NCBI GenBank assembly: GCA_020250175.1 | Contig: JADCEN010000075.1 | Coordinates: 1 to 42,216, forward strand | Reading direction: 5' to 3' | DNA: 42,216 nt | Source: Rhodobacter sp. | Lineage (GTDB): Bacteria > Pseudomonadota > Alphaproteobacteria > Rhodobacterales > Rhodobacteraceae | Shown: positions 8,110 through 17,884 of the stretch, piece by piece | Numbering within the stretch: position 1 is the first letter of the stretch | Layout: every line of letters starts with the position of its first letter | Notes under the pieces: model-generated | Databases searched by the model: none | Seen by the model: the letters and a program-made list of their open reading frames with translations, nothing else | What the model was told of the DNA's origin: nothing | Position numbers and translations under genes: made by a program

Positions 8110-9756
8110 ATGCCGATCCAGAGCAGCCTGCCAAAAGGCGACTATGACTATGTGATCATCGGCGCGGGATCGGCTGGCTGCGTACTGGCGGCCCGTCTAA
8201 CCGAAGACCCGTTGACCCGTGTCTGCCTGATCGAGGTCGGACCCCGTGACCGGAGCCTGTTCATCCACATGCCCGCCGCGCTGACCATGCCGATCGAAAG
8301 CAAGGTCTGGAACTGGCAATACGTGACCGGCCCCGAGCCACATCTGAACAACCGCACCATCGGTCAGGCACGCGGGCGGGGGCTAGGCGGCAGCTCCTCG
8401 ATCAACGGCATGGTCTGGGTGCGCGGCCACAAGTCCGACTATGACCAGTGGGAAGCCGAGGGGCTGAAGGGCTGGTCCTTTGCCGATTGCCTGCCCTACT
8501 TCAAGAAGATGGAAAGCTTCGAAGGCGGGCGTGATCCCAACCGGGGCGGCGGTGGCCCGCTGAAGATCACCCGAAGCCGCGCAGCGCATCCCTTCTACGA
8601 GGCATTCCTACGTGCGGGTGAGGCTTATGGCCTGCCGGTCGCAAAAGACTACAACAGCGCCGAAATCGAAGGGCTTCATGTCACCCAAGCGACGATCTCA
8701 GGCGGTCGGCGGCAAAGCACGGCGGTCGCTTATCTGCATCCCGTAGCCCATCGCCCGAACCTGACGGTTCTGACCGGCTGGCGCGCTGACCGTGTGCTGA
8801 TGGAGGGTGACCGCGCCACCGGCGTTGCCCTGCGGCGAGGCCGCGAGACGGCAGACCTGCATGCAGGACGTGAAGTGATCCTGTCGGCGGGCACCATCGG
8901 CACAGCGCATCTGATGCTGCTGTCCGGTATCGGCCCGGCCGACCACCTGCGCGCCAGCGGCGTGACTGTGCGCCATGATCTGCCCGGCGTGGGCGAGAAC
9001 TTGCAAGATCACTTCGTCGCCTCGCTGATGTTCCGCGCCTCGGGCACGCGCAGCATCGCGTCGGACCTGTCAATTTGGAACCGCCCGCGTATCGGCCTTG
9101 AGTGGCTGCTGACCCGCGGCGGTCTAGGGGCCACCAGCTTCTTCGAGGTGGGCGCCTTCTTTCGCAGCGGCCCCGGGGCGGCCTATGCCAACATGCAGCA
9201 TGAGTTCCTGCCCTTCCTTGCCGATTTCCAGGCTGGCCGGGTGCGGATCGACCACGGCTATCAATACTTCCTCAGCCAGATGCGCCCGAAAAGCCGCGGC
9301 TGGCTGCGCCTGCGAAGCGCCGATCCCGATACCCACCCCGAAATCGTCTTCAATTACCTCGACGATCCCGCCGATGCCGAGGAAATGCTCGATGGCCTTG
9401 CCCAGACCCGCGACATGGCACGCCAAGCGCCTTGGGCTGCCATGGGTGGTACCGAGATCGCACCGGGGCCGGACGTGCGCTCCCGAACTGAGGCCCTGGC
9501 CTGGATGCGCAGCATCGGCAACACCGAGCATCACCCGGTTGGCACCTGTCGCATGGGTCATGACGCCATGGCGGTGACAGACGGCGAGGGCCTGGTGCGC
9601 GGCCTGACAGGACTGCGGATCGTGGACGGCTCGATCCTGCCTTACATCCCGACCGCCAACGTCAACGCGCCGATCATCATGGTCGCCGAAAAGATCGCCG
9701 ACCGTATCCGCGGCCGCCAAGCTTTGGCGCGGGAAACCCTTCGGCCCGCAAGCTGA
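8110..9756 (+). CDS. GMC-family FAD oxidoreductase (choline dehydrogenase-like)
   Basis: 548-residue flavoprotein oxidising an alcohol group, probably on a sugar, polyol or glycoside. The Rossmann FAD motif is YVIIGAGSAGCVLAARL (14-30). The GMC signature GRGLGGSSSINGMVWVRG follows. The C-terminal active site has His475 in HHPVGTCRMG and Asn519 in TANVNAPI. No signal peptide is visible, so it should be cytoplasmic. Length equals BetA/AlkJ-type members. It starts four bases after the SIS gene, in the same operon. BetA identity is unlikely because no choline or betaine genes are nearby. Its partner acceptor is not in the window. Confidence 0.9.
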   Translation: MPIQSSLPKGDYDYVIIGAGSAGCVLAARLTEDPLTRVCLIEVGPRDRSLFIHMPAALTMPIESKVWNWQYVTGPEPHLNNRTIGQARGRGLGGSSSINGMVWVRGHKSDYDQWEAEGLKGWSFADCLPYFKKMESFEGGRDPNRGGGGPLKITRSRAAHPFYEAFLRAGEAYGLPVAKDYNSAEIEGLHVTQATISGGRRQSTAVAYLHPVAHRPNLTVLTGWRADRVLMEGDRATGVALRRGRETADLHAGREVILSAGTIGTAHLMLLSGIGPADHLRASGVTVRHDLPGVGENLQDHFVASLMFRASGTRSIASDLSIWNRPRIGLEWLLTRGGLGATSFFEVGAFFRSGPGAAYANMQHEFLPFLADFQAGRVRIDHGYQYFLSQMRPKSRGWLRLRSADPDTHPEIVFNYLDDPADAEEMLDGLAQTRDMARQAPWAAMGGTEIAPGPDVRSRTEALAWMRSIGNTEHHPVGTCRMGHDAMAVTDGEGLVRGLTGLRIVDGSILPYIPTANVNAPIIMVAEKIADRIRGRQALARETLRPAS

Positions 9757-9768
9757 CGACAGCAAAGG

Positions 9769-10365
9769 ATGAACAAGATGCTGCAGGATTTCATCGCCGC
9801 CGAAGGCGGAAACGGTCAGATCACGATCAGCGATCAAGAGGCCACGATTACCGCCCAGGCCCGGACCGACTGGTTCTTCCATCCCGACGGGTCTTCGCGC
9901 CAAGCCAATGTGCCGTCGCTTATTCTGGAGACTACCGCTCCCGAGGTAAGCCTTGCCGCAAAGGTTTCCGTCGGTTTTGCGGGCACCTACGATGCGGGGG
10001 CGCTGTTCGTAGATACCGGCCCTGACCATTGGGCCAAACTGGCCTTCGAGCTGTCGCCCCAAGGCTTCCCCACGATCGTCAGCGTTGTGACAAAGGGCAC
10101 GTCGGACGACTGCGACGGTCCGCGTCACCCCGCCGACGCGGTCTGGCTGCGCCTACACGTGCGCGGCGGGATTGTCGCCTTCCACTTCTCCGAAGACGGC
10201 CAATTTTGGCGCTTCAACCGTACCTTTTCGCTGTCCCGTAGCCCCGGCGCTCCGATCCGCCTGGGCCTCTCTGCTCAGGCCCCAAAAGGCGAAGGCTGCA
10301 CCGCCCGGTTCACCGAGGTCAAATTGCGACATACGCCCCTGATCGACTTTCGAGACGGAAGCTGA
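9769..10365 (+). CDS. DUF1349 (concanavalin-like fold) protein
   Basis: 198 residues matching the DUF1349 pattern of beta-sandwich proteins: TDWFFHPDG near the N-terminus, then YDAGALFVDTGPDHWAKLAFE, GGIVAFHFSEDGQFWRFNRT and a final LGLSAQAPKGEGCTARFTEV. Relatives are carbohydrate-binding or lectin-like cytosolic proteins, often next to sugar-use genes. It is the last gene of the operon, 12 bases after the GMC oxidoreductase with an AAAGG ribosome site. The role is unknown; binding a pathway sugar is an inference from fold and neighbours. Confidence 0.85.
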   Translation: MNKMLQDFIAAEGGNGQITISDQEATITAQARTDWFFHPDGSSRQANVPSLILETTAPEVSLAAKVSVGFAGTYDAGALFVDTGPDHWAKLAFELSPQGFPTIVSVVTKGTSDDCDGPRHPADAVWLRLHVRGGIVAFHFSEDGQFWRFNRTFSLSRSPGAPIRLGLSAQAPKGEGCTARFTEVKLRHTPLIDFRDGS

Positions 10366-10455
10366 ACAGCCCAAGGTTGCACCTTTGCAGAGACACCATC
10401 CGACGCAGTGGTTTTCTTCGATCAGTTGCCAGTCCTTACCGTTCGATCAGTCAAC

Positions 10456-12378
10456 TCAGTAGTCTGTCTCTACATACACCCCCGAGCAGTCGTAAGCGAC
10501 AGCTGCAGCCATTGCGCCGTTGTTCATAAACAGTCGGGGTGACAGGAACTGCGTGTTGGCGGGCAGGTCCGTGGTGATCTCCTGCTCGAACACCGCGCCC
10601 GAAACCTCGTCGACCACCCGCACCCAGACCGAGCTGCCATTGGGCGGTGCCGCGATGTAGAGGGTCAGCACCCCACCCGTTGCGATGGTGAAACTCGCGC
10701 CCATGTCGGTCAGCGTCGGCGCCCCGGTGCCGTCGTTTGCGACCAGCTGCCAGCGGGTGTGGGTACCGCGTTGGAAGCCGATGCCGATGCAGTTGATGGC
10801 GGCGGCCAGCGTCAGGGTGGTGGCCAGCGCGGCGGTTGCGCCGTAGAGGCCGAAGAATCCCATGCCGGTTGCCTGCAGCGTCGTCAGCGAAATCCGCGTC
10901 ACGAAGGTCCAGCCGCCCAGTCCCGCCGCATTGCCGCGCCAGCAGGCCCAACCGGCAGAACGCTGTTCGGCCGCCGAGTCCACCACCGCCGCCGAGGTAA
11001 TTCGCCAACGGCGCATGCTTGCGGCAAGGTTCGTCGCAGCCAGCGTGGGGGTGGACACGGTGCCGACCGAGGTCACGGGCAAGCCTTCAGTGGTGATCGT
11101 GGTAGTCACCGACGGCGACCAGTTGGCGATCCGGTTGACCCCGAAATGCGGCTGCAGGGAAAAATCCCGGCCGGAGGGGCGCATGACGTCGATCCAAGGG
11201 GCCCCCGCCCGGTTGCGCGCATAAAGGGCCGCCTTGCCGGTGGGCGGCGGGGATGGCGCAGCGCTGAGCCCCGGCAGGATCGTCGGCTGCGGCAGTTCCA
11301 CCTGGCCGTTGGTGCGGTCGATCTTCAATGCATCGAAGAAGGCCGCACCATCTGGGCTGACCTTGAAGCTGAAATCGTCGTTGCCGAGCAAGCCGATCAG
11401 CGCCCGGGCAGAGAAGCCGGTCTTGAAGGCGAAGCCCGCATCGTTCCCGGCGGCAGCCTTGTTGACGGTGGCCTCGATCCCGGACCCGGCGTTGTTGAAC
11501 AGCAGTGCCGGGGTGTTGACCGAGACCCGGTTATAGCTGTCCGCCGTGGCCCCGCCGAGGCCCAGAAGCTGGGCGGTCAGGTTGGCTTGGGGCATGCCGA
11601 CCTGCGTGACCGCATTGGCGAAAGTCACGGTGGGCGTGTTCACCACGGTCGCGCCCCCGGCCCCTGCCGTGGCCGAGCCGATGTTGACGACGGTGGTCGA
11701 TCCGGAAGCACCGCCGGTGCCGAGGTTCACGGTCTTGGTGACGCCGGTGGTCGTCGCCCCGGTGCCCATGCCGTAGGTGGCGGTTGTTGTCGCCGTGCCG
11801 ATGCTGGCCGAGGCCGCCGAGACGGTGACGGTGCCCGAGGCGGTCAGCGTGCCGGAGAAGGTCTTGTTGCCGGTGAACGTCTGGGTGCCCGCGAGGATCG
11901 CCAACTCGCTGGAGGTGTTGGGCAATGTGAAGGTTCGGGTTGTTCCGGTCGTGATCCCCGACAGCGAAAACAGCGCCTTCTTGGTCGGATCGGCATCATT
12001 GACGAGGCTGAAGATCGCGTCAGACACATCCTGCGGCACGCCGACCGGGTCCCAGGCACTTCCATTCCAGACGACAAAGACCTGCTCGGCCGCGATCCAG
12101 ACCAACCAGCCTTGGCGCGGCACCAGGCGCAGCCAGACGCCATCGACCCAGAAGGCCACGTTCAGATCCCACCCGCCCCAGAGCCCCGCAGCACCCGAGG
12201 CCACAAGGTGCCGGTCGCCATCGGCGGGGCTAGCCGGGGGCGTGGTGCGCGTGCGGTCGAGGACCGACAGTTGCACCATGGCGTCGAGCAGGCGCAAAGC
12301 CTCGTTGTAGGTGACATGCTTCTGGGCTTGGGCCGCAAGAAGATATGGCAGGCCAAGGTGGGTGGAGGTGTCGGACAT
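10456..12378 (-). CDS. DUF2793-containing phage tail/host-interaction protein
   Basis: 640 residues. The first ~90 fit DUF2793 (LGLPYLLAAQAQKHVTYNEA, LRLLDAMVQLSVLDR, then ...GWLVWIAAEQVFVVWNGSAW), an N-terminal module of GTA-related tail proteins. Residues about 150-290 are Ser/Thr/Gly/Ala-rich repeats around GTQTFTGNKTFSGTLTASG, typical of trimeric fibre shafts. The C-terminus looks like a compact beta domain that could bind the host surface. It is the last gene of the structural block, immediately after the gp15-like hub gene, where fibres are normally encoded. The host boundary of the block falls in the 90 bases between here and the DUF1349 gene. Confidence 0.82.
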   Translation of the reverse strand: MSDTSTHLGLPYLLAAQAQKHVTYNEALRLLDAMVQLSVLDRTRTTPPASPADGDRHLVASGAAGLWGGWDLNVAFWVDGVWLRLVPRQGWLVWIAAEQVFVVWNGSAWDPVGVPQDVSDAIFSLVNDADPTKKALFSLSGITTGTTRTFTLPNTSSELAILAGTQTFTGNKTFSGTLTASGTVTVSAASASIGTATTTATYGMGTGATTTGVTKTVNLGTGGASGSTTVVNIGSATAGAGGATVVNTPTVTFANAVTQVGMPQANLTAQLLGLGGATADSYNRVSVNTPALLFNNAGSGIEATVNKAAAGNDAGFAFKTGFSARALIGLLGNDDFSFKVSPDGAAFFDALKIDRTNGQVELPQPTILPGLSAAPSPPPTGKAALYARNRAGAPWIDVMRPSGRDFSLQPHFGVNRIANWSPSVTTTITTEGLPVTSVGTVSTPTLAATNLAASMRRWRITSAAVVDSAAEQRSAGWACWRGNAAGLGGWTFVTRISLTTLQATGMGFFGLYGATAALATTLTLAAAINCIGIGFQRGTHTRWQLVANDGTGAPTLTDMGASFTIATGGVLTLYIAAPPNGSSVWVRVVDEVSGAVFEQEITTDLPANTQFLSPRLFMNNGAMAAAVAYDCSGVYVETDY

Positions 12379-12387
12379 GACGGGCCT

Positions 12388-15300
12388 TCAGAACTGGAGG
12401 GTGACGGTGGCGTGATCGCCGCGACCGAGGCGGTTCGAGAGCTGGGAGATGCGGATGGCCAATGTCTGACCGGGGGCCAGCGGTGCGCCCCAGTCGGCGG
12501 TCTGCTGAGCGGCGGTGTAGAGGACGGAGGTCGTGGTGTTGGTCAGCGTGCGCTTGACAATCGCCCCGTCGAGGATCTGGACGTCGTAGCTTTCGGCATC
12601 CTCGGCCAGGGGTACCTCGACCTGTTCCCATGCATCGGCCACCAACGCGCGGGACCGCCGCGTCCAGCGGATCGTCAGATCGCCCGGACTGCGCGCTGTG
12701 CGCCACGGTTGTGCGACATGGACCGGGGCGAAGGGCACGAGGCCGCGACCGGCGGGCATGGAGGCCAGCGCGGTGTAGCTGGCGTCACTGACGGCGCGTG
12801 CCGCAGGGCCGATGCGCCAGTTCCATGGCAGACCAAGATCGGCTTCGGCGACCGGCAATGGGGCCAAGGCAGAATCCAGTATTACCACCCGTGCCTCGGC
12901 CGGCGTGGGATTGCCCATCGCGCCTTCCGTCCCGCGTTGCCCGCGCAGGAGGCGGGTCAGGCGATAGCGGCCGGGGGCGATCAGTTCGGCGGCACCCGCC
13001 TGCACGATCTCCCATTTGCCCGATGCAGCTTCCACTGCCAGCGCGTTGGCGCCGCCGAACAGGGTAAGATCGGTGACGCTTTCCAGCGTGCCGGAGGCAA
13101 GATCGACGACCAGCGCATTGCCGAGATCAAAGCGAGAGGTCGGGCCCGGGTAAAAGTCCGACACCAGCGTGCCGATCCGCGCTCGGCTGCCGAAGGTGGT
13201 CAGCAGGTTGAACCCATCCGCCCCTGGGCTGCGGAACACCGCCATCTCGCCCGGCCAGGGAGCGGAATGGGCGGCGACCATCGGCCGGTGCGCGGGCTGG
13301 TCTTCGGAAAGCTGCGGCAGGTCAAGCATCACCACATTCGGCGCACCGAAGACCACGGACCGGGTGAGCGTCACGGCGCGCGGATCGCCGGGTGGCAGGT
13401 CATAGGCAGCGCGGTCCTGGCGGACAGCCTCGATACCGCGCCCCTCGGAATCCGCGATGGACACCAGCCGCAACTCGATGTCGCGGCCGTCATGGACCAG
13501 CCGGATCACGTCGGCGGGGTCCAGCGCCAGCCGCGATGACGGCAGGCGGAAGGTGGCGCTCTCGCGGCCAATCCAGGCTTCCATCAGCGCGCGGCGGCAG
13601 CGGCGTTCAGCCTCCTCGGGCGGGATTGCCATCGGGAAGGATTCGGACGCGATGCGGGTGGTGTCGACGGTGATGCGACGGGCTTCGACGAGCGCTGCGT
13701 CATAGTCCTCATCGGCGCGCGCGACCTGCCACTTCAGCGCCTGCGGCAGTTCGGTTTCCTGCGCGCGGACGAGTTCCAGCGCCTCGCCTTCGCGCGACGC
13801 CACGAGGTCGTCATGCGCTAAGGTCAGAACGGACGCCCGCCCGCGCATGACGAAGCGGATCAAGCCTTCGGTCTCGATGGCTTCGAACCCGAAATGCCGG
13901 GCCAGCGTGCTGATCGAGGAGCGCGGGGCTTCCAAGGCGGTGATGGCATAGCCCTCGACAGCCCCCCAGAGGCCGGACACGTCGATCAATGCTTCAGGCA
14001 TCCCGGCGCGAAGGCAGAGATGGCGCACCAGTGCCGCAAGCGACACCGCCCCCAGCCGCCCGGTCAGCCAGTGGCCCAGCCGCCAGTTCGGGCCATCGGT
14101 CCAGACATCGGTCAGTTCGGGAAAGAACGGATAGGGCCGCGCGTCCCAGGTCCAGGCGGCGCATTCAGGGATATGGACCATTGGGCCGCCGTAGACAGCG
14201 GATGTCGGGTTGTTGGCCGGTTCGCCCCAATGCAGGTAGCTCGCCTCGAGATAGGCCCGCTGAATGGCATCGTCGCGCCAGCCCCGCGAGAAATGCGGCG
14301 TGAAGCTTTCCGACGACTTCGGGTCGAAGAAGACGTTGGGCTGGTTTGTGCCCCGGTCGATAGCGGGGCAGCCCAGTTCAGTGAAGCGGATGGGTTTGGA
14401 TTGCGGCACCCATGCGGTCGCCGTGCCGCTTTCCACCCCTCCCGGGCGGTTGAAATGCTGGCTCTGCCACCAAGCACGGATATCCTTGGGGCGAAACACC
14501 CAAGGCTTCGCCGCAGCCCCATCGGTGATCGGCGTGCGTATCTGCGCGGAGCGGTCGGCGGCGTTGGCATAGAACCAGTCGAAGCCTTCACCCCCGGCGA
14601 TATTGGATTGCAGATAGGCGCGGTCATAGATCGCAGGCCAGCCGTCGAGCGCATCGGCATGGTCAAACCCGTCCCGCCAGTCCGACAGCGGCAGATAGTT
14701 ATCGATGCCGACGAAGTCGATGTTGCCATCCGACCAGAGTGGGTCGAGGTGGAAATAGACGTCGCCGCTGCCGTCCTGCGGATGATGGCCGAAGTATTCC
14801 GACCAGTCGGCGGCATAGCCGATCTTGGTGCCCGCCCCGAGGATGGCGCTCACGTCGGCCGCGAGGGTCTTGAAGGCGGTGACGGTAGGGTAAGTGCTGG
14901 CCCCCGAGCGGATGGTGGTCAGGCCGGGCATCTCGGTGCCGATCAGGAAGGCATCGACGCCACCCGCTGCTGCGCAGAGGTGCGCGTAGTGCAGCACCAT
15001 GCGGCGCAGGCCCCAGTCGGAAGGCGAGCCGGTGAAGCTGACTGTCTCGCCCGACACGCTGAAATTCCCCGGCGTCGCCGCCCCGAACAGCGCCGACACT
15101 TGTGTTGCCGCCGTGCCGGTCTTGTCGACCGATCCGGCAAATCCGGCCGCCGGAGAACAGGTGATCCGCCCCCGCCATGGAAATGCAGGCTGGCCGGGCG
15201 AGGCGGCATTGGCGCTGTAGGGGTTCGGCAGCGTGTTGCCGGGCGGTACGTCCATCAGCAGGAAGGGATAGAAGGTGACGCGCAGCCCGCGCGCCTTCAT

Positions 15301-16353
15301 CTCCTGGATCGCCTGCACCACAGCGAAATCCGCAGGCGTGCCGCCATAGACCGGCCGATCCTCGGCATCACGGCTGACCAAATGGGCGCTGGCCCGGCTG
15401 ACGCCATTCACCGACCAATTGGCGGGGGTGGTGGCCTTGGAGGCAACTTCGACGCCGGGCTTCACCTTGCAGGATCCCGCGCGCAGGTCGTTGCCGAACC
15501 AGGCTACCACGAGGCTGACGCTCTCGACCGCCGGGGCCATGGCCTGCAGACGGTCCAGCGCCACGACGATGTCGGGCTGATCGGGCAGCGCGTTCAGGTT
15601 CTCCGCGACCGTGGCACCGCCGCTGCCCTTGCGGATGGCGTCGGTGGCATAGGTGAACTCGCCCGAGGCCGGGATCAGTGTGACGGCACGGGTCAGCCCT
15701 TCGGCGGTGTCCGGATCGGCCAACGGGCGGAAGACTTCGAATGACAGTTGCGGCAGGCGGTTGCCAAAGGTCGCCAGCGCCAGGTCCTCGAACATGACAT
15801 AGGCCGTGCCGCGATAGGCGGGCGTGTTGGCCGCCCCCATCTTGGCCGCAATGAACGGATCGGCCGTCTGCACCTCGTTGCCGGGATACCAGCGCCAGGT
15901 CACGCCGGTCATGTCCATCGCCTTGCCGTCGGACCAGACGCGACCGATGCCGGTGATCGGCCCCTCGCAGAGCGCCACGGCGAAGCTGGCATAGTAGAGG
16001 TATTCGGTGGTCTTGACCTTGCCGCCGCCGCCACCTTTGCCGCCGCCTTGGGTCGTGGTCTTGGTCTCCTCGCGGAAATCGGTGGCCCAGATGATGTTGC
16101 CGCCGATGCGCATGCGGCCATACAGGCGTGGGATCACCGCTCCTTCGGTGGCCGAGGTGATGCGCAGCGTGTCGAGACGCGCGCCTTCGATCCTTTGCGC
16201 CGGGGCCAGCGAGGACACGATCCAGCTGTCGACCACAGAGCCCACGGTCGAGCCGATGAAGCCGCCGATGGCCGCACCGGAAAAGCCGAGGATCGCGCCG
16301 CCAAAGGCCCCGCCGATGGCAGTGCCGACAGCGCCGAGGACAAGCGTGGCCAT
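12388..16353 (-). CDS. GTA gp15-like tail hub / host-specificity protein
   Basis: 1321-residue baseplate hub protein like GTA ORFg15. The first ~45 residues are a glycine-zipper-like membrane-active stretch (GGAFGGAILGFSGAAIGGFI). The conserved region LYGRMRIGGNIIWATDFREE and a KGGGGGK linker follow. A TIM-barrel-like section lies around residues 450-700 (FVGIDNYLPLSDW near 546; later IRFTELGCPAIDRG). The C-terminal part from about 790 is a phage-tail module. In GTAs this protein forms the tail tip that contacts and crosses the cell envelope. Length matches the family (about 1,300). It follows the NlpC/P60 gene directly, as in GTA clusters. Confidence 0.88.
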   Translation of the reverse strand: MATLVLGAVGTAIGGAFGGAILGFSGAAIGGFIGSTVGSVVDSWIVSSLAPAQRIEGARLDTLRITSATEGAVIPRLYGRMRIGGNIIWATDFREETKTTTQGGGKGGGGGKVKTTEYLYYASFAVALCEGPITGIGRVWSDGKAMDMTGVTWRWYPGNEVQTADPFIAAKMGAANTPAYRGTAYVMFEDLALATFGNRLPQLSFEVFRPLADPDTAEGLTRAVTLIPASGEFTYATDAIRKGSGGATVAENLNALPDQPDIVVALDRLQAMAPAVESVSLVVAWFGNDLRAGSCKVKPGVEVASKATTPANWSVNGVSRASAHLVSRDAEDRPVYGGTPADFAVVQAIQEMKARGLRVTFYPFLLMDVPPGNTLPNPYSANAASPGQPAFPWRGRITCSPAAGFAGSVDKTGTAATQVSALFGAATPGNFSVSGETVSFTGSPSDWGLRRMVLHYAHLCAAAGGVDAFLIGTEMPGLTTIRSGASTYPTVTAFKTLAADVSAILGAGTKIGYAADWSEYFGHHPQDGSGDVYFHLDPLWSDGNIDFVGIDNYLPLSDWRDGFDHADALDGWPAIYDRAYLQSNIAGGEGFDWFYANAADRSAQIRTPITDGAAAKPWVFRPKDIRAWWQSQHFNRPGGVESGTATAWVPQSKPIRFTELGCPAIDRGTNQPNVFFDPKSSESFTPHFSRGWRDDAIQRAYLEASYLHWGEPANNPTSAVYGGPMVHIPECAAWTWDARPYPFFPELTDVWTDGPNWRLGHWLTGRLGAVSLAALVRHLCLRAGMPEALIDVSGLWGAVEGYAITALEAPRSSISTLARHFGFEAIETEGLIRFVMRGRASVLTLAHDDLVASREGEALELVRAQETELPQALKWQVARADEDYDAALVEARRITVDTTRIASESFPMAIPPEEAERRCRRALMEAWIGRESATFRLPSSRLALDPADVIRLVHDGRDIELRLVSIADSEGRGIEAVRQDRAAYDLPPGDPRAVTLTRSVVFGAPNVVMLDLPQLSEDQPAHRPMVAAHSAPWPGEMAVFRSPGADGFNLLTTFGSRARIGTLVSDFYPGPTSRFDLGNALVVDLASGTLESVTDLTLFGGANALAVEAASGKWEIVQAGAAELIAPGRYRLTRLLRGQRGTEGAMGNPTPAEARVVILDSALAPLPVAEADLGLPWNWRIGPAARAVSDASYTALASMPAGRGLVPFAPVHVAQPWRTARSPGDLTIRWTRRSRALVADAWEQVEVPLAEDAESYDVQILDGAIVKRTLTNTTTSVLYTAAQQTADWGAPLAPGQTLAIRISQLSNRLGRGDHATVTLQF

Positions 16354-16362
16354 GAAGAACTC

Positions 16363-16797
16363 TCAGCGTTTGGGAAACAGGAAGGCGAAGGCAATGCGGC
16401 GTCGCCACGTCGGGGTCAGCGGTTCCTCGATCACGCCCAACCGCTCATAGGCATGGAGGAAGGTGTCGTGGCCGGTGAGGATGCCGACATGCTTGGCAAT
16501 GGCGCGCGGCATCATGCGGAACAGGATCAGCGCGCCGGGCGGGGCATCGACGCGTGCGATTTCCGGCATCATGCGGCGGGCACCTTCGGCCAGCACTTCG
16601 CGCGGTCCTCTTTCGCCCCAGTCCCGGCTATAGGGCGCGATTGGGAAAGGTTCGGGCCCAACGACATCGCGCCAGACGCCGCGCGCCAGACCAAGGCAAT
16701 CGCAGCCGACGCCCTTCAGGCTGGCTTGATCGTGGTAGGGCGTGCCGAGCCAGGACCGCGCGATAGCAATGACCCTGTCGGAATCGACCGTAATCAC
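16363..16797 (-). CDS. NlpC/P60 tail-tip peptidase, GTA gp14-like
   Basis: 144-residue cell-wall peptidase of the phage tail. The N-terminal part IARSWLGTPYHDQASLKGVG is followed by catalytic Cys34 in CDCLGLARG. A conserved His lies in AKHVGILTG, about residue 95, and DTFLHAYE follows. In GTA clusters this small papain-like enzyme cuts peptidoglycan during DNA entry. The ATG overlaps the stop of the DUF2163 gene (16794-16797), so expression is coupled. There is no signal peptide, as expected for a virion part. Confidence 0.9.
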   Translation of the reverse strand: MITVDSDRVIAIARSWLGTPYHDQASLKGVGCDCLGLARGVWRDVVGPEPFPIAPYSRDWGERGPREVLAEGARRMMPEIARVDAPPGALILFRMMPRAIAKHVGILTGHDTFLHAYERLGVIEEPLTPTWRRRIAFAFLFPKR

Positions 16798-17678
16798 AGC
16801 ACAGCCCCCTCGTGGCCGCCGTCAGTGGTGGCATAGCGCAGGACCGCATCCTGGCCGGGGATGTTGGGGAAGCCCCGGAAGTTGGCGACATTGGCGAACT
16901 TCGTGCCGCAGGTCGTAATGCGCTTGTCGCACCCGGCACGGATGATGAGGGTGTCGGTCCCGGCGATGGCGCGCACCGGGGCTTCCAGCAGCGTCAGCAC
17001 GGCGACGCCGTCGACGAGGTCGTGCGACAACACCTCGGCCCGCCGCCCAGCATTGGCGCCGCTGGTCCAATCGAGCGTGCCGAACGTGAACCAGCCCGCC
17101 GTGAAGCCGCCAAGCCCCGAGGCGGTGAAAGCTCGGTCGCGCAAAAGGTCGATGACTGCGCCAGTGCCCTTGAACGCCGGGGCCTCGAGATTGACCCCGC
17201 AACGCGCATCGCCAAGGGCGGCATCGCAACTCGCCTGAAACGTTCGTCCGACCGTCTGGCCCAGCACATGCGCCAGGGATCGCACCTCGGCGACGAATGC
17301 CAGACGCCCTCGTCGGATCTGGCCGATGGCCCCGCGCCGCATCAGCAATCGCTGGGATGTCGCGGCCCAGTTCACCCGCCAGACATCGACGGCCGCATTG
17401 TCCCAGCGTCCGTCGAGAATGTCGGTCTCGGTGATCCGGTCGGAGGACAGCACGCCCTGAGCGTCCTGCGCATCGACGGAAAGGTCGGACCCCGACCGCA
17501 CCTCGGAGGCGGCAAAGCCACTCTCCGGCTCGAAATCGGTGCCGTCGAACATCAGGGTTCGATCATGGTCGGTGAAGCCAAGCGTCACCCCATCGGCCCG
17601 CACGATCCGCCAGCACCAGGCAAGCGTCGTCGTGCCCTCGTCGAGATGGGCCTGCAGCGCGGGCGGGAGCGCTTTCAC
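16794..17678 (-). CDS. DUF2163 / BR0599-family tail protein, GTA gp13-like
   Basis: 294 residues starting at the GTG at 17678 (VKALPPALQAHLDEGTTTLA). That start was chosen because GGGGCGGA lies upstream and it overlaps the stop of the preceding gene (GTGA). The long open frame upstream only duplicates that neighbour in another frame. The N-terminal half fits DUF2163 (CWRIVRADGVTLGFTDHDRT). The C-terminal half fits the phage BR0599 family, with a cluster of cysteines (CDAALGDARCGVNL; CDKRITTCGTKFANVANFRG). Gene order with gp12, gp14 and gp15 is GTA-like. It is part of the distal tail; the cysteines may bind a metal cluster, as reported for distal tail proteins. Confidence 0.88.
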   Translation of the reverse strand: MKALPPALQAHLDEGTTTLAWCWRIVRADGVTLGFTDHDRTLMFDGTDFEPESGFAASEVRSGSDLSVDAQDAQGVLSSDRITETDILDGRWDNAAVDVWRVNWAATSQRLLMRRGAIGQIRRGRLAFVAEVRSLAHVLGQTVGRTFQASCDAALGDARCGVNLEAPAFKGTGAVIDLLRDRAFTASGLGGFTAGWFTFGTLDWTSGANAGRRAEVLSHDLVDGVAVLTLLEAPVRAIAGTDTLIIRAGCDKRITTCGTKFANVANFRGFPNIPGQDAVLRYATTDGGHEGAVL

Positions 17679-17884
17679 TTCCGCCCCCAGCCACGCCACA
17701 GGGCGACCGAGGCCAGCGCGGACGATACCACGCCCCCGGCGGTGCCGGTCAGGGCATAGAGGTTGAACGGGCGCAGATCGAAACTGCCAGTCGCCAGATC
17801 GAAATCCGCCAGCCCGGCCATGGCCAGCCCGGAGGCGGCAAGACAGGCCAGATAGACCAGCCCGCGTGCAAGGTTCCAGTTCAT
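17675..17884 (-). CDS. Small two-helix membrane protein, possible holin/spanin-type
   Basis: 69 residues (MNWNLARGLVYLACLAASGL...ALWRGWGRK) with two hydrophobic stretches, about 8-25 and 42-62, separated by an acidic loop. The start at 17884 overlaps the lysozyme stop (ATGA) and the end overlaps the gp13-like start. It therefore belongs to a tight translationally coupled series. Position directly after the lysozyme suggests a holin or other lysis function. No specific family was recognised. Confidence 0.7.
   Translation of the reverse strand: MNWNLARGLVYLACLAASGLAMAGLADFDLATGSFDLRPFNLYALTGTAGGVVSSALASVALWRGWGRK

Noticed and set aside
10759-13539. A 926-codon plus-strand reading frame
   Set aside because: It runs antisense to the DUF2793 and gp15-like genes, crosses their boundary, and has the Arg/Gly/His-rich nonsense composition typical of the antisense of GC-rich genes.
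13894-15744. A 616-codon plus-strand frame
   Set aside because: Antisense of the gp15-like gene; no family pattern and no ribosome site.
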